Source: Dolomedes plantarius
Taxonomy: Eukaryota > Arthropoda > Arachnida > Araneae > Dolomedidae
Assembly: GCA_907164885.2 (NCBI GenBank)
Contig: OU015490.1
Span: 216,365,634-216,429,633 of the forward strand
DNA length: 64,000 nt
Direction: 5' to 3'
Positions within the stretch are counted from its first letter, which is position 1; each line of letters begins with the position of its first letter. This document shows, piece after piece, positions 23,815 through 36,451 of this stretch. Below the pieces are notes generated by a model, which saw only the letters and a list, made by a program, of their open reading frames with translations, did not search any database and had not been told where the DNA came from. Position numbers and translations under genes: made by a program.

Positions 23815-26541
23815 GCGGAGCGGGTCAATTTGACCCAAAACGATGTTTAATTTATCACCACGCGAAAAGTATCGATTGAAAAAAAAATTCCTTTTATGAC
23901 TTAATTACAATATTTTAAGATGAAGATTACAATATTTTAAGATGACAATATTTTAAGATGAAGAACAATTTACCAAATTTAAAATTTCGTAACATAAATA
24001 ATTTTCCGATTATTAACACTTATACCTAGAACCGCGGAGCGGGTCAATTTGACCCGTAAGAAATGTTAATGCACAAATAACGAAAAACACATGCATTTTC
24101 TCGAACTGTAACTGTAAAATACTTCTACCCCACCCTAGAATTCCTTAAATGGACTGTACCAGAAGGGGGAATAGTGAAGGGTTTTCAGTCAAGGTCTTTA
24201 TATTAGGTTTGGAGCACGAATTACGTTCGAATGCAGTGAAAAATTACTGCGAATATTTAGAAGAGTTTTGGAAGTTGCTTTTATTCTGAAATTAGTATAT
24301 GTATAAAAACTATGTCAAGACGCCGTAATCTTGCTGCTCAGGAAGCTTTAGAATTTTTAAAACAATTATCTTAAAAGGATTTCGAAAGTTCGAAAAAAGG
24401 TTTCTCAAAATTCGATTTTGAGTAGTGAGGATGAATACCTGCCTGCTAATGAAGAAAATTTGGTTTCGGATGAAGAAAATGAAAGTGAAGATGACTCTGG
24501 CAATTCTCTAACAATCCCTGGTCCTTCTCATCGCAATACTGATGATAATTTATCTGATAAAAAATAAAAATCAAACATTCCAAGAAAAGATACACACACG
24601 CGAAGAAATTTGAAAAAGAAATCGACAATAACATTCAAAGTTGGAAATAATGAAGATGGCAAAGATGGGACAATTTGGAATGTCGTTCAATTAGGAACAG
24701 ACGATAGAGGAAGAAAATCAAAGTGTAATATTTTGAAAGAAGTTGGGGGTCCAACACCACATGCTAAACGCAATGTTATCGACAACAGTCCTTCAAGTGC
24801 TTGGAGACTTTGTATAGATGAATGGATATTGAAACACATAAAGAAATGTACTGCAGATGAAGCTCATCGTCAGATTCATGAAAGAGAATAGGATATAACA
24901 TTAGAATAAATAGATGCTTTTATATAAATTTTATATGCACGTGGTATATATTGTGCAAAAGGACTTGAACTGGATATCTTGTGGTCAAAGGACTGAGGAC
25001 CACCATTTTTCCAAAATATAATGTCAAGAGACCAATTTCGTGAAAAAATGGAATTTTTACGCTTCGACATAAAATCAACAAGATCAAAGCGTCTAGAGAC
25101 AGACAAATTTGCCCTTATTTCGGATATCTGGAATCGTTTCATGGAAATCGTTTTATTGCAAGACTAACTTTACACCAGGTCCTAATATAACTGCAGATGA
25201 ACAGTTATTTCCTACAAAATCTAGGTGTAGGTTTATCCAACACATGCCAAACAAACCAGATAAGTGTGAATAAAGTTCTGGTTGGCTGCAGATGTTTACT
25301 CAAAATATATGATAAATAGATTCTCGTATCTTGGAAAAGATAACCTAAGTCCATCAGCGTTTCTCTTGCTGAACATGTAGTGCTGCGACTAATAAGTCCA
25401 TATGAGAACAAATGTAGAAATGTCACTACGAAATAATTTTCACAACACTGAAGCTTACAGAGGCATTGAAATCCAAAAACACCAGCCTTGTAGAACTGTA
25501 AAACGCCCAAGAAGAAAATACTAGTCTCTGTAAAAATGTTAAAATCCACATTGTATTCGACTACGGTACTAACACATAAAGACATGAGTCTAATTGTTTA
25601 TCAAGGTAAAAAAGATAACAACGTTTTGTTCCTAAGTAGTCTCCATCCAAACGTAGAATTTGCAGATAACCCCCCCCAAAAAAAACAACCTGATACAATT
25701 GCTTTCTACAACGTAACTAAATACGGTGTAGACGTGATTGAACAAATGGCAAAGAAATATACAGTCAAGTCTGCTTCACGTAGGTGGCCGGTGGAAGTTT
25801 TTTTGTAATATTTTGGACCTTACTGCATCAATGCCTGGATTTTATATATAGCTGTAACTGGAAAATCTATTAGTAGACGGCAATTCATTCAAGACTTGGT
25901 TGAAGAATTGCGAGAAAAGTTTGTTCTCTTCCGACATTAAACGGTGGCAAAAAGAGCATGTGAAGCAACCAATGAAAACGACGGACAACCACAAATTAAG
26001 CGTAAACGAGTCCGATGCCACATTTTGAAATGTGAAAATAAAACTCTAGATATCTGTTCAAAATGTAAAGCGCCCATCTGTGGAAAATGTACAACACTTA
26101 TTACTCAGTTTTGTACAAAATGCATACAGTAAATTGGATTTTATAATCTGTAAAACTAAGTGCTGATAAAATTTTTAGTATCTGATAAAATTTTTAAATT
26201 TTAATTTTTTGAAATTATGTCTAAACATACTGAAAAGAGATACTCTGTTGTTCCATTGAAATTAGAAAATTTATGTCATATTTTGTTAAAGAGACATGTT
26301 ATTATACTCAAGGACATACAATTTTAACTAATATGATTTTGTAAAAATTAAATTAATTTATCTTGATTTATATAAGTTATTTAATGTAAATTCTGAGAAA
26401 TATTGATTATTATTTTTAAATTAATATGTTTTAGTTAAATAAATTAAGCGCTTGTGCAGTTTATTTAACAAGTTTACAATCTAGGGTCAAAATGACCCGC
26501 TCCGCGGTTCTAGGTATATCGAAAGTCCCGCGGTTCTAGTG
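23815..26541 (+). mobile_element. piggyBac element 3 (2.7 kb)
   Basis: TTAA at 23811-23814 and 26542-26545 flanks the terminal repeats CACTAGAACCGCGG (left 23815, right reversed 26528-26541). The same motif extended by a GGGTCA-ATT-TGACCC-type palindrome (right-hand copy ATGACCC) occurs internally at 24025-24055 and, inverted, at 26484-26514. On the left the terminal copy itself includes the palindrome, and the internal copy is about 210 bp in; on the right the internal copy lies 13 bp from the terminal one. Such asymmetric ends are known for piggyBac. A decayed transposase fills the interior. Confidence 0.95.
24312..26132 (+). pseudogene. piggyBac transposase, fragmented
   Basis: From ATG 24312 the frame reads MSRRRNLAAQEALEFLKQLS, then a stop, an acidic stretch (DEYLPANEENLVSDEENESE), a stop, and the open part 24610-24891 with WNVVQLGTDDRGRKSK and PSSAWRLCIDEWILKHI. 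Further on are SRDQFREKMEFLRFDIKS and TADEQLFPTKSRCRF near 25190 (first catalytic Asp kept). The second catalytic site near 25429 is damaged by a frameshift, with the Asp codon now reading Asn or Lys. At 25536-25808 come IVYQGKKDNNVLFLSSLH and YGVDVIEQMAKKY (third Asp kept), then SRRWPVEVF. The C-terminal zinc tail at 26005-26130 is complete: C-x5-C, CSKCKAPICGKC and FCTKC. More than eight stops or shifts make it non-functional. Domain order and length are those of a complete piggyBac transposase. Confidence 0.92.
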
Positions 26542-26767
26542 TTAATATAGATTAAAATAGTTTTAGTAGACTGTTTTAGTAAATAACCTGCCTACGTTAT
26601 CTTTCTCTACTGCAATAAAATGTAATTGCATGTAATTGGTCTATTCAATTTTATTTTTATTCCTTTGCTTTTCACCGTTTTTCGGCTCTATTTTCCCACC
26701 TTTTCTCAAATCGCTTTCCTTATATATTAGCTTTGTTAACAGGTCAGTCCCGTGTGGAGTATCGGGG

Positions 26768-26768
<1 letters not shown>

Positions 26769-26862
<94 letters not shown>

Positions 26863-26871
26863 CGTGTGTGT
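26769..26871. repeat. (TA)n then (TG)n
   Basis: TA run to about 26853, then TG/CG-TG run to about 26871. Confidence 0.96.
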
Positions 26872-27356
26872 AACGAGGTAAGCCCCGAAAAAGACGACCG
26901 ATGAAATCAAGGACCCACCATGTCAAAACGCATACTTAGAAGAATTATAGCTGAGGCCAGGGGCACAGACATTATCAGATGAGCTTCGTTAAAAGATTTA
27001 ATGGTGGCGAAATTTCTTCTCGAGACAAAGGCAGAAAATTTACAACATTCTTATCTGCCAAGAAAAATCCGTCGAGTGCACACCTCTACATGACGTAGGA
27101 AACTTTATAGAATTTTTGAGGTCGCTTATCATGTGATTATGAAAAGGAATATTAATTGGTCAGCTCTGAATCGGATGTCAGAGGTGACGTATTATATGCG
27201 CATAAAATTATATTTTTAAGTAGACGCTACGTAGCTGAGGCCAGGGCTACGTATGTGCTTTATTTTTAGAATCAGAAGCGAAAATAGCTCAAACGCTCAA
27301 TCGCCCAAAGCAATTTAGAATTTGAATTTGATATAGGGGTTTTTATATGTTATATG
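26872..27356. other. Moderate-GC region, unrecognised
   Basis: Contains two copies of TAGCTGAGGCCAGGG (26951 and 27231) about 280 bp apart. No frame of note; possibly a partial repeat element. Confidence 0.35.

Positions 27357-27419
<63 letters not shown>
27357..27419. repeat. (TA)n microsatellite
   Basis: TA run. Confidence 0.95.
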
Positions 27420-27426
<7 letters not shown>

Positions 27427-30400
27427 TATTTTGTTCTTATGCATTTTGACTCCGTCACCGAATCCCACTCCGTTTACTCTAGAATTTTCTGCGGTCATCC
27501 TTATTAATATCAAAATGTTTCAATGAAACTAGCATTGGTGAATTGTTCATTGCGAGAATCACACTAATGTTAATGACCTCCTTATGAACTGTTAGTTGCC
27601 TTATTCTGGTACGAAGGGTGTCACTGGTCGAAGTGCGTCCGGAGACATTCTCCTGGTAGGATCCTCCTGGGCGTGAATGCCATTCCATTTTCCCCATCTA
27701 AACACGATCTAACAATATGATGTCTCGTCAGTCTTCTGTTCTCACTTTCATCGGTAAAACTGAGTCTGCTCATTTTACTCTTCACTATGGATTTATTTGC
27801 TAACTCGACAGAGCCTCATGGACGTGGTCGAACCTTTTCTAGTCCAACTTAGCAACGACATCCTAGGGGCTTAGCAACAACATAATATTGCACTATTAAC
27901 TGGTTCAAAGCATGTTGCCAAGCCTATTTCACTTATTGTGGAACTGAAGAAGTGTTCATTACGTATTTGCCGAGCAGAAGTTTAATATAAAACTTACGCC
28001 TGTTGATATAAATTATTTCTTTTACTGTAGCAACCTCTTGTGTACATTTAGTCTCATTTTGCATTTAACTGTATACGTGCAATGTTGTTAAATTTGCTCT
28101 TCAACACATTATTATTTAACTGTTTTATTTCTCGAAATCCTAATTTTAATATGATTGATTTTGCCTTTTCTGATGGATTGGATATATTTTGATTTGTTTT
28201 AACCTAAAATGAGAAATTATTTTAAATATAAGATATGATGAATTGTAATCAAACAGGCTTAGCAGAAAATGGCTTCTAAAAATAAATCAAAACTTCCTAC
28301 TTAGGATGAAACAGAATGTAAAACTATTGGAAACAGAGAAAATAAATTTAAAGTATTCGGTTTTTAAAAGGATACTGTAAGGGTAATGAAATGTAAAGAA
28401 GCTAAATATCCAAAGGTACTGACATGTTTCCTAATCGAAAGTAAAAATACGTACATCTATATTATATGGAACACAGTAGCAAACCATCAGATTATAATTT
28501 ACTCTTAATATTTATTGCTAATGTTGCTAAAATTTTAATAAAGATAGCATAAAATCATAAAATAATTCTATAATTTAAATACAATCTCATTTGGAAAATG
28601 CCAGGAAAAACATTCCATTTTGTTCATATCATTCGAGACTATGTATTTTGCATTTTCAGATATTTTAAGGCGATAAAATGTCAAATTACATAAAGAAATG
28701 GAAGACACTAACTGTCGAAAAAGTTAATAGAAATCTGCAATTAGCGGTAAACGCAACATAAATGTAAGATTCAGTAGAAGTAATTGAAATAAAAATTGAA
28801 AATCATAAAAAAAGAACCAAAATTAAGCAATCGAACACACACATCTTTTTATCAGGAACGTCTCTTCATCAGGAGGCCTAACCAAGCCGATTACCTCAGA
28901 GGAATCTTTCTGATAGGATAAGTTCAAGCAAAAAATAAACATCCCAAGGCCCCGAGATCCCTACATTGAAAACAGAAAGTCAAAAGCATTTGATCAATTG
29001 AAATCACAACACAACATTAAAAACACAAAAATCCACAAAACCGAAATTTATAAACAAACTTAGCAATACCTGATTAAAAGAAAAGTAGCAGTAGAAATGA
29101 AGAACCAGCTAATTATCCTGATAAATTAGTAGTCACGCATTAAAACTAATGAACTAGAGCGCCATCTATCTAATTGATATGCAGAAAAATAAGTTTAAAT
29201 AGAAAAGAAAGGAAAAGGAACAACCCAAATTTATCTGGCATGGTATCTTTAGACGTTAAAATACACTTGAGACTAAATACCATTTTTTACATTATTTTAA
29301 ATTACTGAAAATATGAAATAATTTTTCTTTGAATTGCAGTTAAGTTGCTTTTGAACTTCAAACTCACTAATATTTTACAAATCTCATATTATTATGTTAT
29401 TAAATACCAGACGAAATATAAAAGGAAAAATGACATCAAATACATTAGTTCTAAAGTAGCTGAAATGTTGATAAAAAGTAATTGAAAAGTCCCAACTGTT
29501 ATGGCTATAATTTTAAAATTTTCTGTGAAAAAAAATCCAACTCTCAAATGATTGAAAATAAAGTAAAAGTAACACTGGCGTAACATGTTTAAAATATTTA
29601 AAGAATTTTCTTTTGAATAAAGAAAACTAAAAATTATTACTTAATAAATTGTTTTGATGGAGATCATCATGAATAAATTTCTAAAATTCACCTTACGAAA
29701 AAAAACACTTCTTCAACTTCTGTTTTCAAAAAATATTTTTTTTCTGACAAGAATTCATATTTTACTGTTTAAAGAAACATATTTTCGTGTAAAGTATGCC
29801 TATGGGTAAAATTTCAATTTAATTTTAGAATCCTACTGTGCTTTTTTCATTATTCACTTTACTTATAAAACAAGTTATAAGCATGTATATCTTGGAGGCA
29901 CAGAGAGGACGTTTACACGCGTCTAAAAAAATCAAATTACTTTTATTTCCTATCTAGAGGGTAGGAATAATTTTTCTTTTCCTGTGCTTCTGAGAGTAAT
30001 TATCCAGTATAAATTTGCAGTCGAAATAATTTCATCTTTAATTTCGTTTTATGACATTATTCAGAGGAGAGGAACGAGAAAGGGAGTTGAAAATTTAATA
30101 AATTAAGAATCTCACTACGAAAGATTTTTTTTAGTCTTAGGTGTAATAAGCTAAAAAGATTGTTTTAACTTTCTTAATAAAGGTCCCCGGAAACATTTCA
30201 ATTGTCGCCCACACTTAAGTCCTTCAATGTAAGGAATGTGATCGTGGAAGTTAAATTTTTGTAAATATTTTAATAGTTATACTAAGATTGTAGAAAAAGA
30301 TAGTAACAAAGAAATTTTTTTGCTGTTTAATATTTCTTTAAATTTTAAAAGTACTTTGAAAAAGAAGCCTAATTCCTAATAAAACAATCTGATAATGTTT

Positions 30401-30749
30401 TTAACAAGTGAATTTTCTTTAAATATTACTTCTGTGTCAATATTTCTTTTGACGGAAAAAATTTGTACAAACTGGGTTTCTTCACAAACTGTGAAACATA
30501 CTTGTTGTGTAAATTAATCATAAAATTCCTGAATGTAAAAACAAGTATATGCGTAATAACGAAATTGAATGTATTTTTGCGTATAAAAATTATAAAAATT
30601 TATCACATGAAATTACATCTTCAAATTTCAGTAATGTTGAATAACGAAATACACCGAAAGTTTGTCCATCAACTATAGAACTTTATTTAACTATAGTTCG
30701 AAACCACACAATGTGTAAAACACAGTTCGTCGAAGCACAATACACTAAA
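27420..30749. other. 3.3 kb without a recognised feature
   Basis: A GC-richer patch at 27600-27870 (CCGGAGACATTCTCCTGG and neighbours) has no supportable frame. The rest is AT-rich with stops in all frames. Confidence 0.5.
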
Positions 30750-30751
30750 TT

Positions 30752-31108
30752 GACCCCGAGGTAGCTTTGTAGTACGCGCTAGCTCTCGGAGCTGAGGGTG
30801 TTCGGATCGAATCCCGACACGCGCAATTACTCGTAAAATCCTCCTTCTCTAGGCCAGATAGGAACAAGTTGAAATGACCGGATATGTTACTCTCTATGAG
30901 GTCTCCGGATGTATAACTCTATGAGGTCTTAGAGGGTTGGACAGGGCACGGTCCCACCAGCTGCCGCTCCTGGACATATTCAGGCAAAATTGTGGTGGCA
31001 CCGACCTAACACGGTCCAACACTTGTGGTGCTATAGTAAACTGGAGCCCTGAGCCCGCAAAGCATGAAACTCTGGTGGCCAGGGAATAATAGCAACAACA
31101 ACAATACA
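30752..31108 (+). mobile_element. tRNA-derived SINE, family 1 copy A
   Basis: The head resembles a tRNA: an A-box-like TAGCTTTGTAGT at 30762-30773 and a B-box GGATCGAATCC at 30804-30814, spaced as in an internal Pol III promoter. A tRNA-unrelated body of about 250 bp follows and ends in an AAC-rich tail at about 31087-31107. The copy at 40830-41112 shares the B-box, a CTCTAGGCCAGA block and the stretch around CCAGCTGNCGCTCCTGGA, which defines a family. The 71-codon minus frame across it is a chance frame. Confidence 0.8.
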
Positions 31109-31661
31109 TGTTTAATAAAAATAGTGTCAGATTTTTTCCTTAAAGTAAACATACATAAAGTCGCAAAACATGGAAACCTCGTACATAAATGTGTAATGGA
31201 TCTCTTCCTGTGAATAATTCAAGTAGTCTGCTTTCATGGCCATGAATAGAGTGCAGTGGTCTTTAACATTCCCTAAATGAGAGATCACTTGTCATAAAAA
31301 AGAATTCGTCGAAGACCATAACCCAACCAACTATTTTGAGACAAAAATTGGTTGAATACTCTGAAAGATCAAACTGTTTGTGATAAACAACTTTAATTAA
31401 AAGTTACAAATAAACTTATTAACAATATCAAATTTTAACGTAAAAGTAAACTTATCTGCAGAATTAAAAACTAATGAAAACTTGATGCAAAAAAATTTAT
31501 GTGAATTTTGAACTTGTAATTACTTTAATGGCTGTAAAATTGCTGTGACTTTGTGTGACAGAAAATATACTAGGGAATTTTAAGAAGTACAGGGATTTTT
31601 ACTTACTCGAAAAGTCTGAAAACTCAAGAAATAAGGGAATGTTTCGCATTTGAGCAGAAAA

Positions 31662-31667
<6 letters not shown>
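31109..31667. other. AT-rich DNA, nothing recognised
   Basis: No supported feature. Confidence 0.5.

Positions 31668-31750
<83 letters not shown>
31668..31750. repeat. (TA)n then (TG)n
   Basis: TA run to 31715, TG run to 31750. Confidence 0.96.
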
Positions 31751-31752
<2 letters not shown>

Positions 31753-32204
31753 CAACATTTCACTTCTTCAGTGTACTTCTGATGTATTGCCTTTATCAAA
31801 ACTTCGTTTTTCGAAACACATATCTGAAAGCAGAAATTAATTAGTATTTACGGTACAATTTTATAAAATCTGTTTCATTTATTGGAAATTTATTGGTTTC
31901 TTTGCACAAAACCTTGACACATTTTTTTCAGAAATTAAACCTTAATTATGGAAAGCCATTAGGTCGCTATATCACATGATACAAAATTGTCTCAATTGTA
32001 GAAACAATGAAGAAGATCAAAGTGTAGTTCTGAGCAAGAGAATTTTCTCAAGCAAATGTTAATACTCTGACAAAAAAAAATAATATTGAAAAAAGCACAT
32101 TTATTTCACGAATATTAGTTTGTTCAACATCTAATGGTCCATATAATGGTTTTATGATTTTGTCACTTCCATTGCACCGTTATTTAATTTTTTCTTTATT
32201 TTAA

Positions 32205-32815
32205 AAATATACCAATGTCATTAGACAGGAAATAAACAACTAATTTTTTTTAAGTTCAAATGTGGTTCATTTAATCTCCTGGAAAATGATCTATCAATCC
32301 CATCTGAATTAATAACTACTGAAATTAATATTTTACTCACTCATTTTCCTTTACGCTGGAGAATAAACAATATTTTTTTAATTGTTCGACTTTAAGCACT
32401 TTAAAATTTGTACAGATTCTGGATAGACAATGGTTATTATCGAAGTAGGCTTGTTAACTGCAGTTTTTAAGTCACCAGTAAAAAAAAAATTTTTCAACGT
32501 TTAAGGAAACAAATAATGGTTTCTAATTTCATTTAAAAATATTTACCGATGACATTGGACAGGAATAAACAATTGCTAGGTTTTTATTATCTTTATTTCG
32601 AACGTCGTTTCTTACGAAAGAGAAACTCTTCTGTCGTTCTCAGCTGAATTAATACTTACCGTATATTTTCCATTTATGTTGGGGAAAACAGACGATTTAA
32701 TATATTTTTCAACTTTGAAAATGTTAAACTTTGTACCAGAAATCGTCATAGAAGAAGGTTATTTCTGAAGTTGGCTCTATGACTGCAGTTGTTCAGTGAT
32801 GTGTAAAACTGTAGA
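32205..32815. repeat. Old tandem duplication (~340 bp unit)
   Basis: Two diverged units, about 32205-32480 and 32540-32815, keep the same order of landmarks: CAATGTCATTAGACAGGAAATAAACAA against CGATGACATTGGACAGGAATAAACAA, CTGAATTAATA, then GGTTATTnn(n)GAAGTnGGCT and CTGCAGTTnTTnAGT. Non-coding. Confidence 0.55.
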
Positions 32816-33086
32816 GTTACTCCACATTTGAAATTTTATTTCCCTCCAGTGTAGTCATCCGCTATGTATTGTAGGGGAACCAAAGAACGGACCCAAACAT
32901 GCATTTCTTATATGTATTTTCAATAGCTGCATGGTAGTAATGGTAATAGAATAAATAGTTGTAAGAAAATATGCCATTCGTTCACCTCATTCTTTGCATT
33001 TTGTCATACACAATATAGTTCAAGCATTGGTTAATAGATTTTATTCGAGGCATTTTTAGTTTTTTTCTTCATTTTTAATTCTTGAA

Positions 33087-33090
<4 letters not shown>

Positions 33091-33129
<39 letters not shown>

Positions 33130-33152
33130 CGTGCGTGTGTGTGTGTGTGTGT
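33091..33152. repeat. (TA)n then (TG)n
   Basis: Short TA run then TG/CG-TG run, followed by a G homopolymer at about 33168-33176. Confidence 0.93.
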
Positions 33153-33155
33153 AAG

Positions 33156-33750
33156 ACTATAAAATATGGGGGGGGGCGATCTCGCGACCTTAAAACGGGA
33201 TATTAGTTATTAAAAATAGGATTAACAATTAAAGTCTGGGAGTTCAAATCAGTGGTGCGATGTATTGCAATGAAAATAGTGCTTAAGATTCGACTTGATT
33301 CAATCTTCGAAGAACCACAGAGGGGATTTTAAGTAGACGGATTAGCCTTGAAGAGTTTACGCTAAGAAAATGCATTGTCAGCAAAAGAGCATGTACGTTA
33401 TGACGACATGAATAAATAATGAGCGTCACTAAGCGTTGCTTAAAAGGTTGAGAACAAAGGATTAATTTCAGAGTCATGGATAACTAAGCATCGAAAAGAA
33501 GTGTGCCGTAAACACGGTTTTACAATTGATTGGTGTTATCTAAATTAGTTTAATGGAGCTGAGGAATTAATTAGAAATTAATAAAGATGTTTAGGAAGAT
33601 CAATTGGACTATTTTATGGCTTGGTATCAACATAACACGGTTTGATGGAAATATTTAGAGGATAAACGTCACCACCGGTTCACAGACTATATGATGATTC
33701 AAAAGAGGTTCGGATTTATATTAAATAATATGGGAGTAGAAGTCAAGTCC
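33156..33750 (+). repeat. Long direct repeat, copy 1
   Basis: Begins ACTATAAAATATGGGG and ends AGTCAAGTCC; matches 38051-38598 in the same orientation over its full length with about 90% or more identity and one gap of about 50 bp. The copies are 4.9 kb apart. No coding capacity. Either LTRs of a large non-coding retroelement or a segmental duplication. Confidence 0.85.
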
Positions 33751-34619
33751 GACAAGAGCCGGTAACGAAGGTTATCTACGCTGGAATACAGAAACCCCAA
33801 TTTCCTCATTTAAAAAAATCTTCGGCTGCTCATCGTTAAAATGAAAACAAGAGTGCTTCAAATTTCAGTGGTAATGTCATCTAGTAAAAATTATTGCGAA
33901 TTGTCAAAATTTACAAGAAAAATAAATCATCAAAAATTTTCGGGAAAAGGTCTTTAATAATATTGGTGTTTATCAAATTTATAATTTGTATCGAGTTTTC
34001 ATTACACAGAGACATGGCTGTTCAACAAGTCAACCAGAAGAAAGTGTGACGTTAAAAAGTCGCGAATTTTGGTGTTGTGTGAGTTTTTCGACGATGGTAT
34101 TTTGCATTAAAGAAATTATCGATTAACTTTCTGGAACATTCCAAGATGTGTGCAAAAACAGTGCTCCATAGCTCTCCGGGACTGCTTGGCGAGGGTTCAA
34201 TAAAAATTGAATAAAATGGTTTGCGTTTGAAAAAATATTTTTTTTTTTTTAATATGGGAAAAATATAAAGGTAAGAAATTTCATTCAAATTATAATATGC
34301 AGATGGTGATAACTTTTAAAAGGAAATATTGTGGGAAAAGTTATGTTGATAAAGATGTTAAAATCATAAAGATGTGTGACATGGAATTCGACTTTGTAAA
34401 TATATTTTCTTATCTCATAGTCTTGATACAGCATTGATTCGGTTCCATGCACATTTTAGTGTAACTGTTTTATTATGTATGTCCTAAGATGTATGTGTGT
34501 TTGGGATCGCGCCTGTGGCTTATTTTGTACCGGTTTCTGGAAGAAAGGTATGTACCTCCCGGAGGCAAATTTAGCTTTTCGTAAAGAAAGGTTTTGTATA
34601 ACAATAAAAGCGTGACTTG
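33751..34619. other. AT-rich DNA, nothing recognised
   Basis: Minus frames at 34052-34288 and 34456-34659 show no recognised motif. Confidence 0.45.
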
Positions 34620-34639
34620 CCACCCCTTCTCGGCTGTAA

Positions 34640-34888
34640 AGGGGTTTTAGCGTCCCCATAGCAACGGCCTAGCAACATCTTTTAGCCAATGAGAGCTGAA
34701 AGGTGTTTGTTAGAGGACATAGCTGACCTCTGCTCTCCCCAGTGCTAAAAGAAGTAAAAAAAAGTTTCTTAGTGAGTTGAAGAATAAGCAGCGACAAGAG
34801 AGGACCTCGTGGTGGCCCGATCTATCCTATCCGCCATTTTTTTTCTTGTTGCTTTGCCAATTCCGCTGGTCGACTTAGTAGAAAAGAG
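34640..34888 (+). promoter_or_regulatory. Housekeeping-type promoter: X-box, CCAAT, YY1
   Basis: GTCCCCATAGCAAC at 34652-34665 matches the RFX X-box consensus GTHNYYATRRNAAC at every position; a half site CTAGCAAC follows at 34668-34675. CCAAT lies at 34686-34690 within AGCCAATGAG. CCGCCATTT at 34831-34839 is a reverse-orientation YY1 site, commonly found just downstream of TSSs. The block is far less AT-rich than its surroundings. A transcript starting between about 34770 and 34830 would have a short leader with in-frame stops ahead of the ATG at 34889. X-boxes are typical of, though not confined to, ciliary genes. Confidence 0.55.
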
Positions 34889-34915
34889 ATGCTTCAATTT
34901 TATACGAAGGTAATG
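34889..34915 (+). CDS. Possible first coding exon, unrecognised gene
   Basis: ATG at 34889-34891 has G at -3 and follows in-frame stop codons, so it is the first possible start. The frame reads MLQFYTK, ending at AAG|GTAATG (34909/34910), or two codons later MLQFYTKVM at ATG|GTAAGC (34915/34916), the better donor match. Either donor leaves phase 0, as needed to join the coding-like exon at 36452. The product is not recognised. Evidence is only signal order: promoter motifs, leader, ATG and donor within 300 bp. It could be a chance arrangement or the preserved 5' end of a truncated gene. Confidence 0.35.
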
Positions 34916-36451
34916 GTAAGCCAATTATTTTGTGTTATATTTATCAGGTGAGAGCACTGTGTTAATTTATTATATGTAATTTGAATTTTGTGTGTTCTAA
35001 TAATTTTTGAATGTATGATAACAATTAATATGATTATTTCTGTAAAAGTTTGTAGTCAGTGTTTAAATTAATGTTAAGTAATATTAAGAGAAATTAAATG
35101 GTAACATGAGATATTAAATTTGAGTACGTGTCCTTCAGTTATTCTCAGACATGTGTCAGAGTGTATTTCTCAAATTAATAATTTAGCAAAAAAAAAATAA
35201 AAAGCCACTATACAAAATATTCTAATTATTATATGTTCTAACTTAATTTAATAAGATGTAATTAAATTAAATGGTTAAATGTGTAATTAAAAGTTGAAAT
35301 TGTTGAAAGTGAAATTGTTGAAAGAAAATAAATGTTTGGAGTTAAAAATTTAAATATTCTTTTGCTTAAACTTGCTATTAATAACTATTATGTGTAAAAT
35401 GTGGTTTTCTGTGTAAATTTTTGGAAATAAAAATTTTAATAATGTAAAGGAATTAAGTACATTTTGAACATTATTTTCTGGGGATTGATCACTCCAGTCA
35501 ATCCTGTTTTGTTTTCGGGAGGGGGAGGGAAGCTAGGTAGCAGAAAACGTATAATAAATATTGGTAAAATTTTGAAAATGGTAATTTCATTATACTGTGG
35601 AAAATTTTAAAACATGGTCGGGTCTAAATGTGCATTTTGATGTTGTTGCTGTTGGCAGTCTCGTTAAAATTTGTAAATATTTTTTTAAAGTTTATTGATT
35701 TAATAATGTGTGTTGGATTTTCTGTACATTGAAAATGGGTACTCATGACCGTATAATAATTGATAATTTAGATAGAGTTTTATAAGTGTATTTTCCTTTT
35801 ATTATTTTTTTTATATAAATTTATTTGATATATGATATTTTGTGAGGTAGGGATTTGGTTTGCATTAGTTGAAACGTAGGGTATGAGGTTTTTAAATTTG
35901 AAATTGGAAGAATTGTGAGTTTTGATTAAAATGTGAGTATGTCAACTTATTTTATCAATTTGTGCTTAGAAGCAGAACTAGGCATGAGTTCAACCATGTT
36001 TACTTCAAACTTGAGTATTGTATTTAACTTGGTTTTGAATGAAATGAAAAGTTTATGGTATTAAAATATATAGGAAAGTGTTGTAATGAAAGTTAATTTT
36101 ATACCTCAATGATTTAATTGCCCTTTTCATATTGATAAATATTGTATATTTTTCGTCTAATCATTTAAAGTTGATCTTTTTAAATTGTTATTGTGCATTT
36201 TAGTAAATAATTTGATATTCATTTCTTGTGTATTCTTGGTTACCACTGGTCTTGCTAGCTATTTTTGGAGGTCTCCCTGTAAAATTTTCAAACAAGCATG
36301 AGTGTAGGGACATGCTTTCTTGATATGTAAAACTCAGAGATATAATATTTTGTACATCATGGTGAAAGCTAAAAATTTTTGAAACATTGAAGAATTTGAA
36401 ATATGTATTGGGGTTATTTTTCACTATTGATTTGTTTGTGTCAATTTGAAG
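34916..36451. other. Putative intron, AT-rich
   Basis: About 1.5 kb of AT-rich DNA with frequent TGTTAA/TTAATT words between the candidate exons; nothing else recognised. A G-rich patch GGGAGGGGGAGGGAAG lies at about 35519-35532. Confidence 0.4.

Noticed and set aside
30752..30830. tRNA gene
   Set aside because: A and B boxes are present but no acceptor, anticodon or T stem can be closed, and the sequence continues into a SINE body shared with 40830-41112.
30894..31109. 71-codon minus frame in the SINE
   Set aside because: Lies wholly within the repeat and matches no protein.
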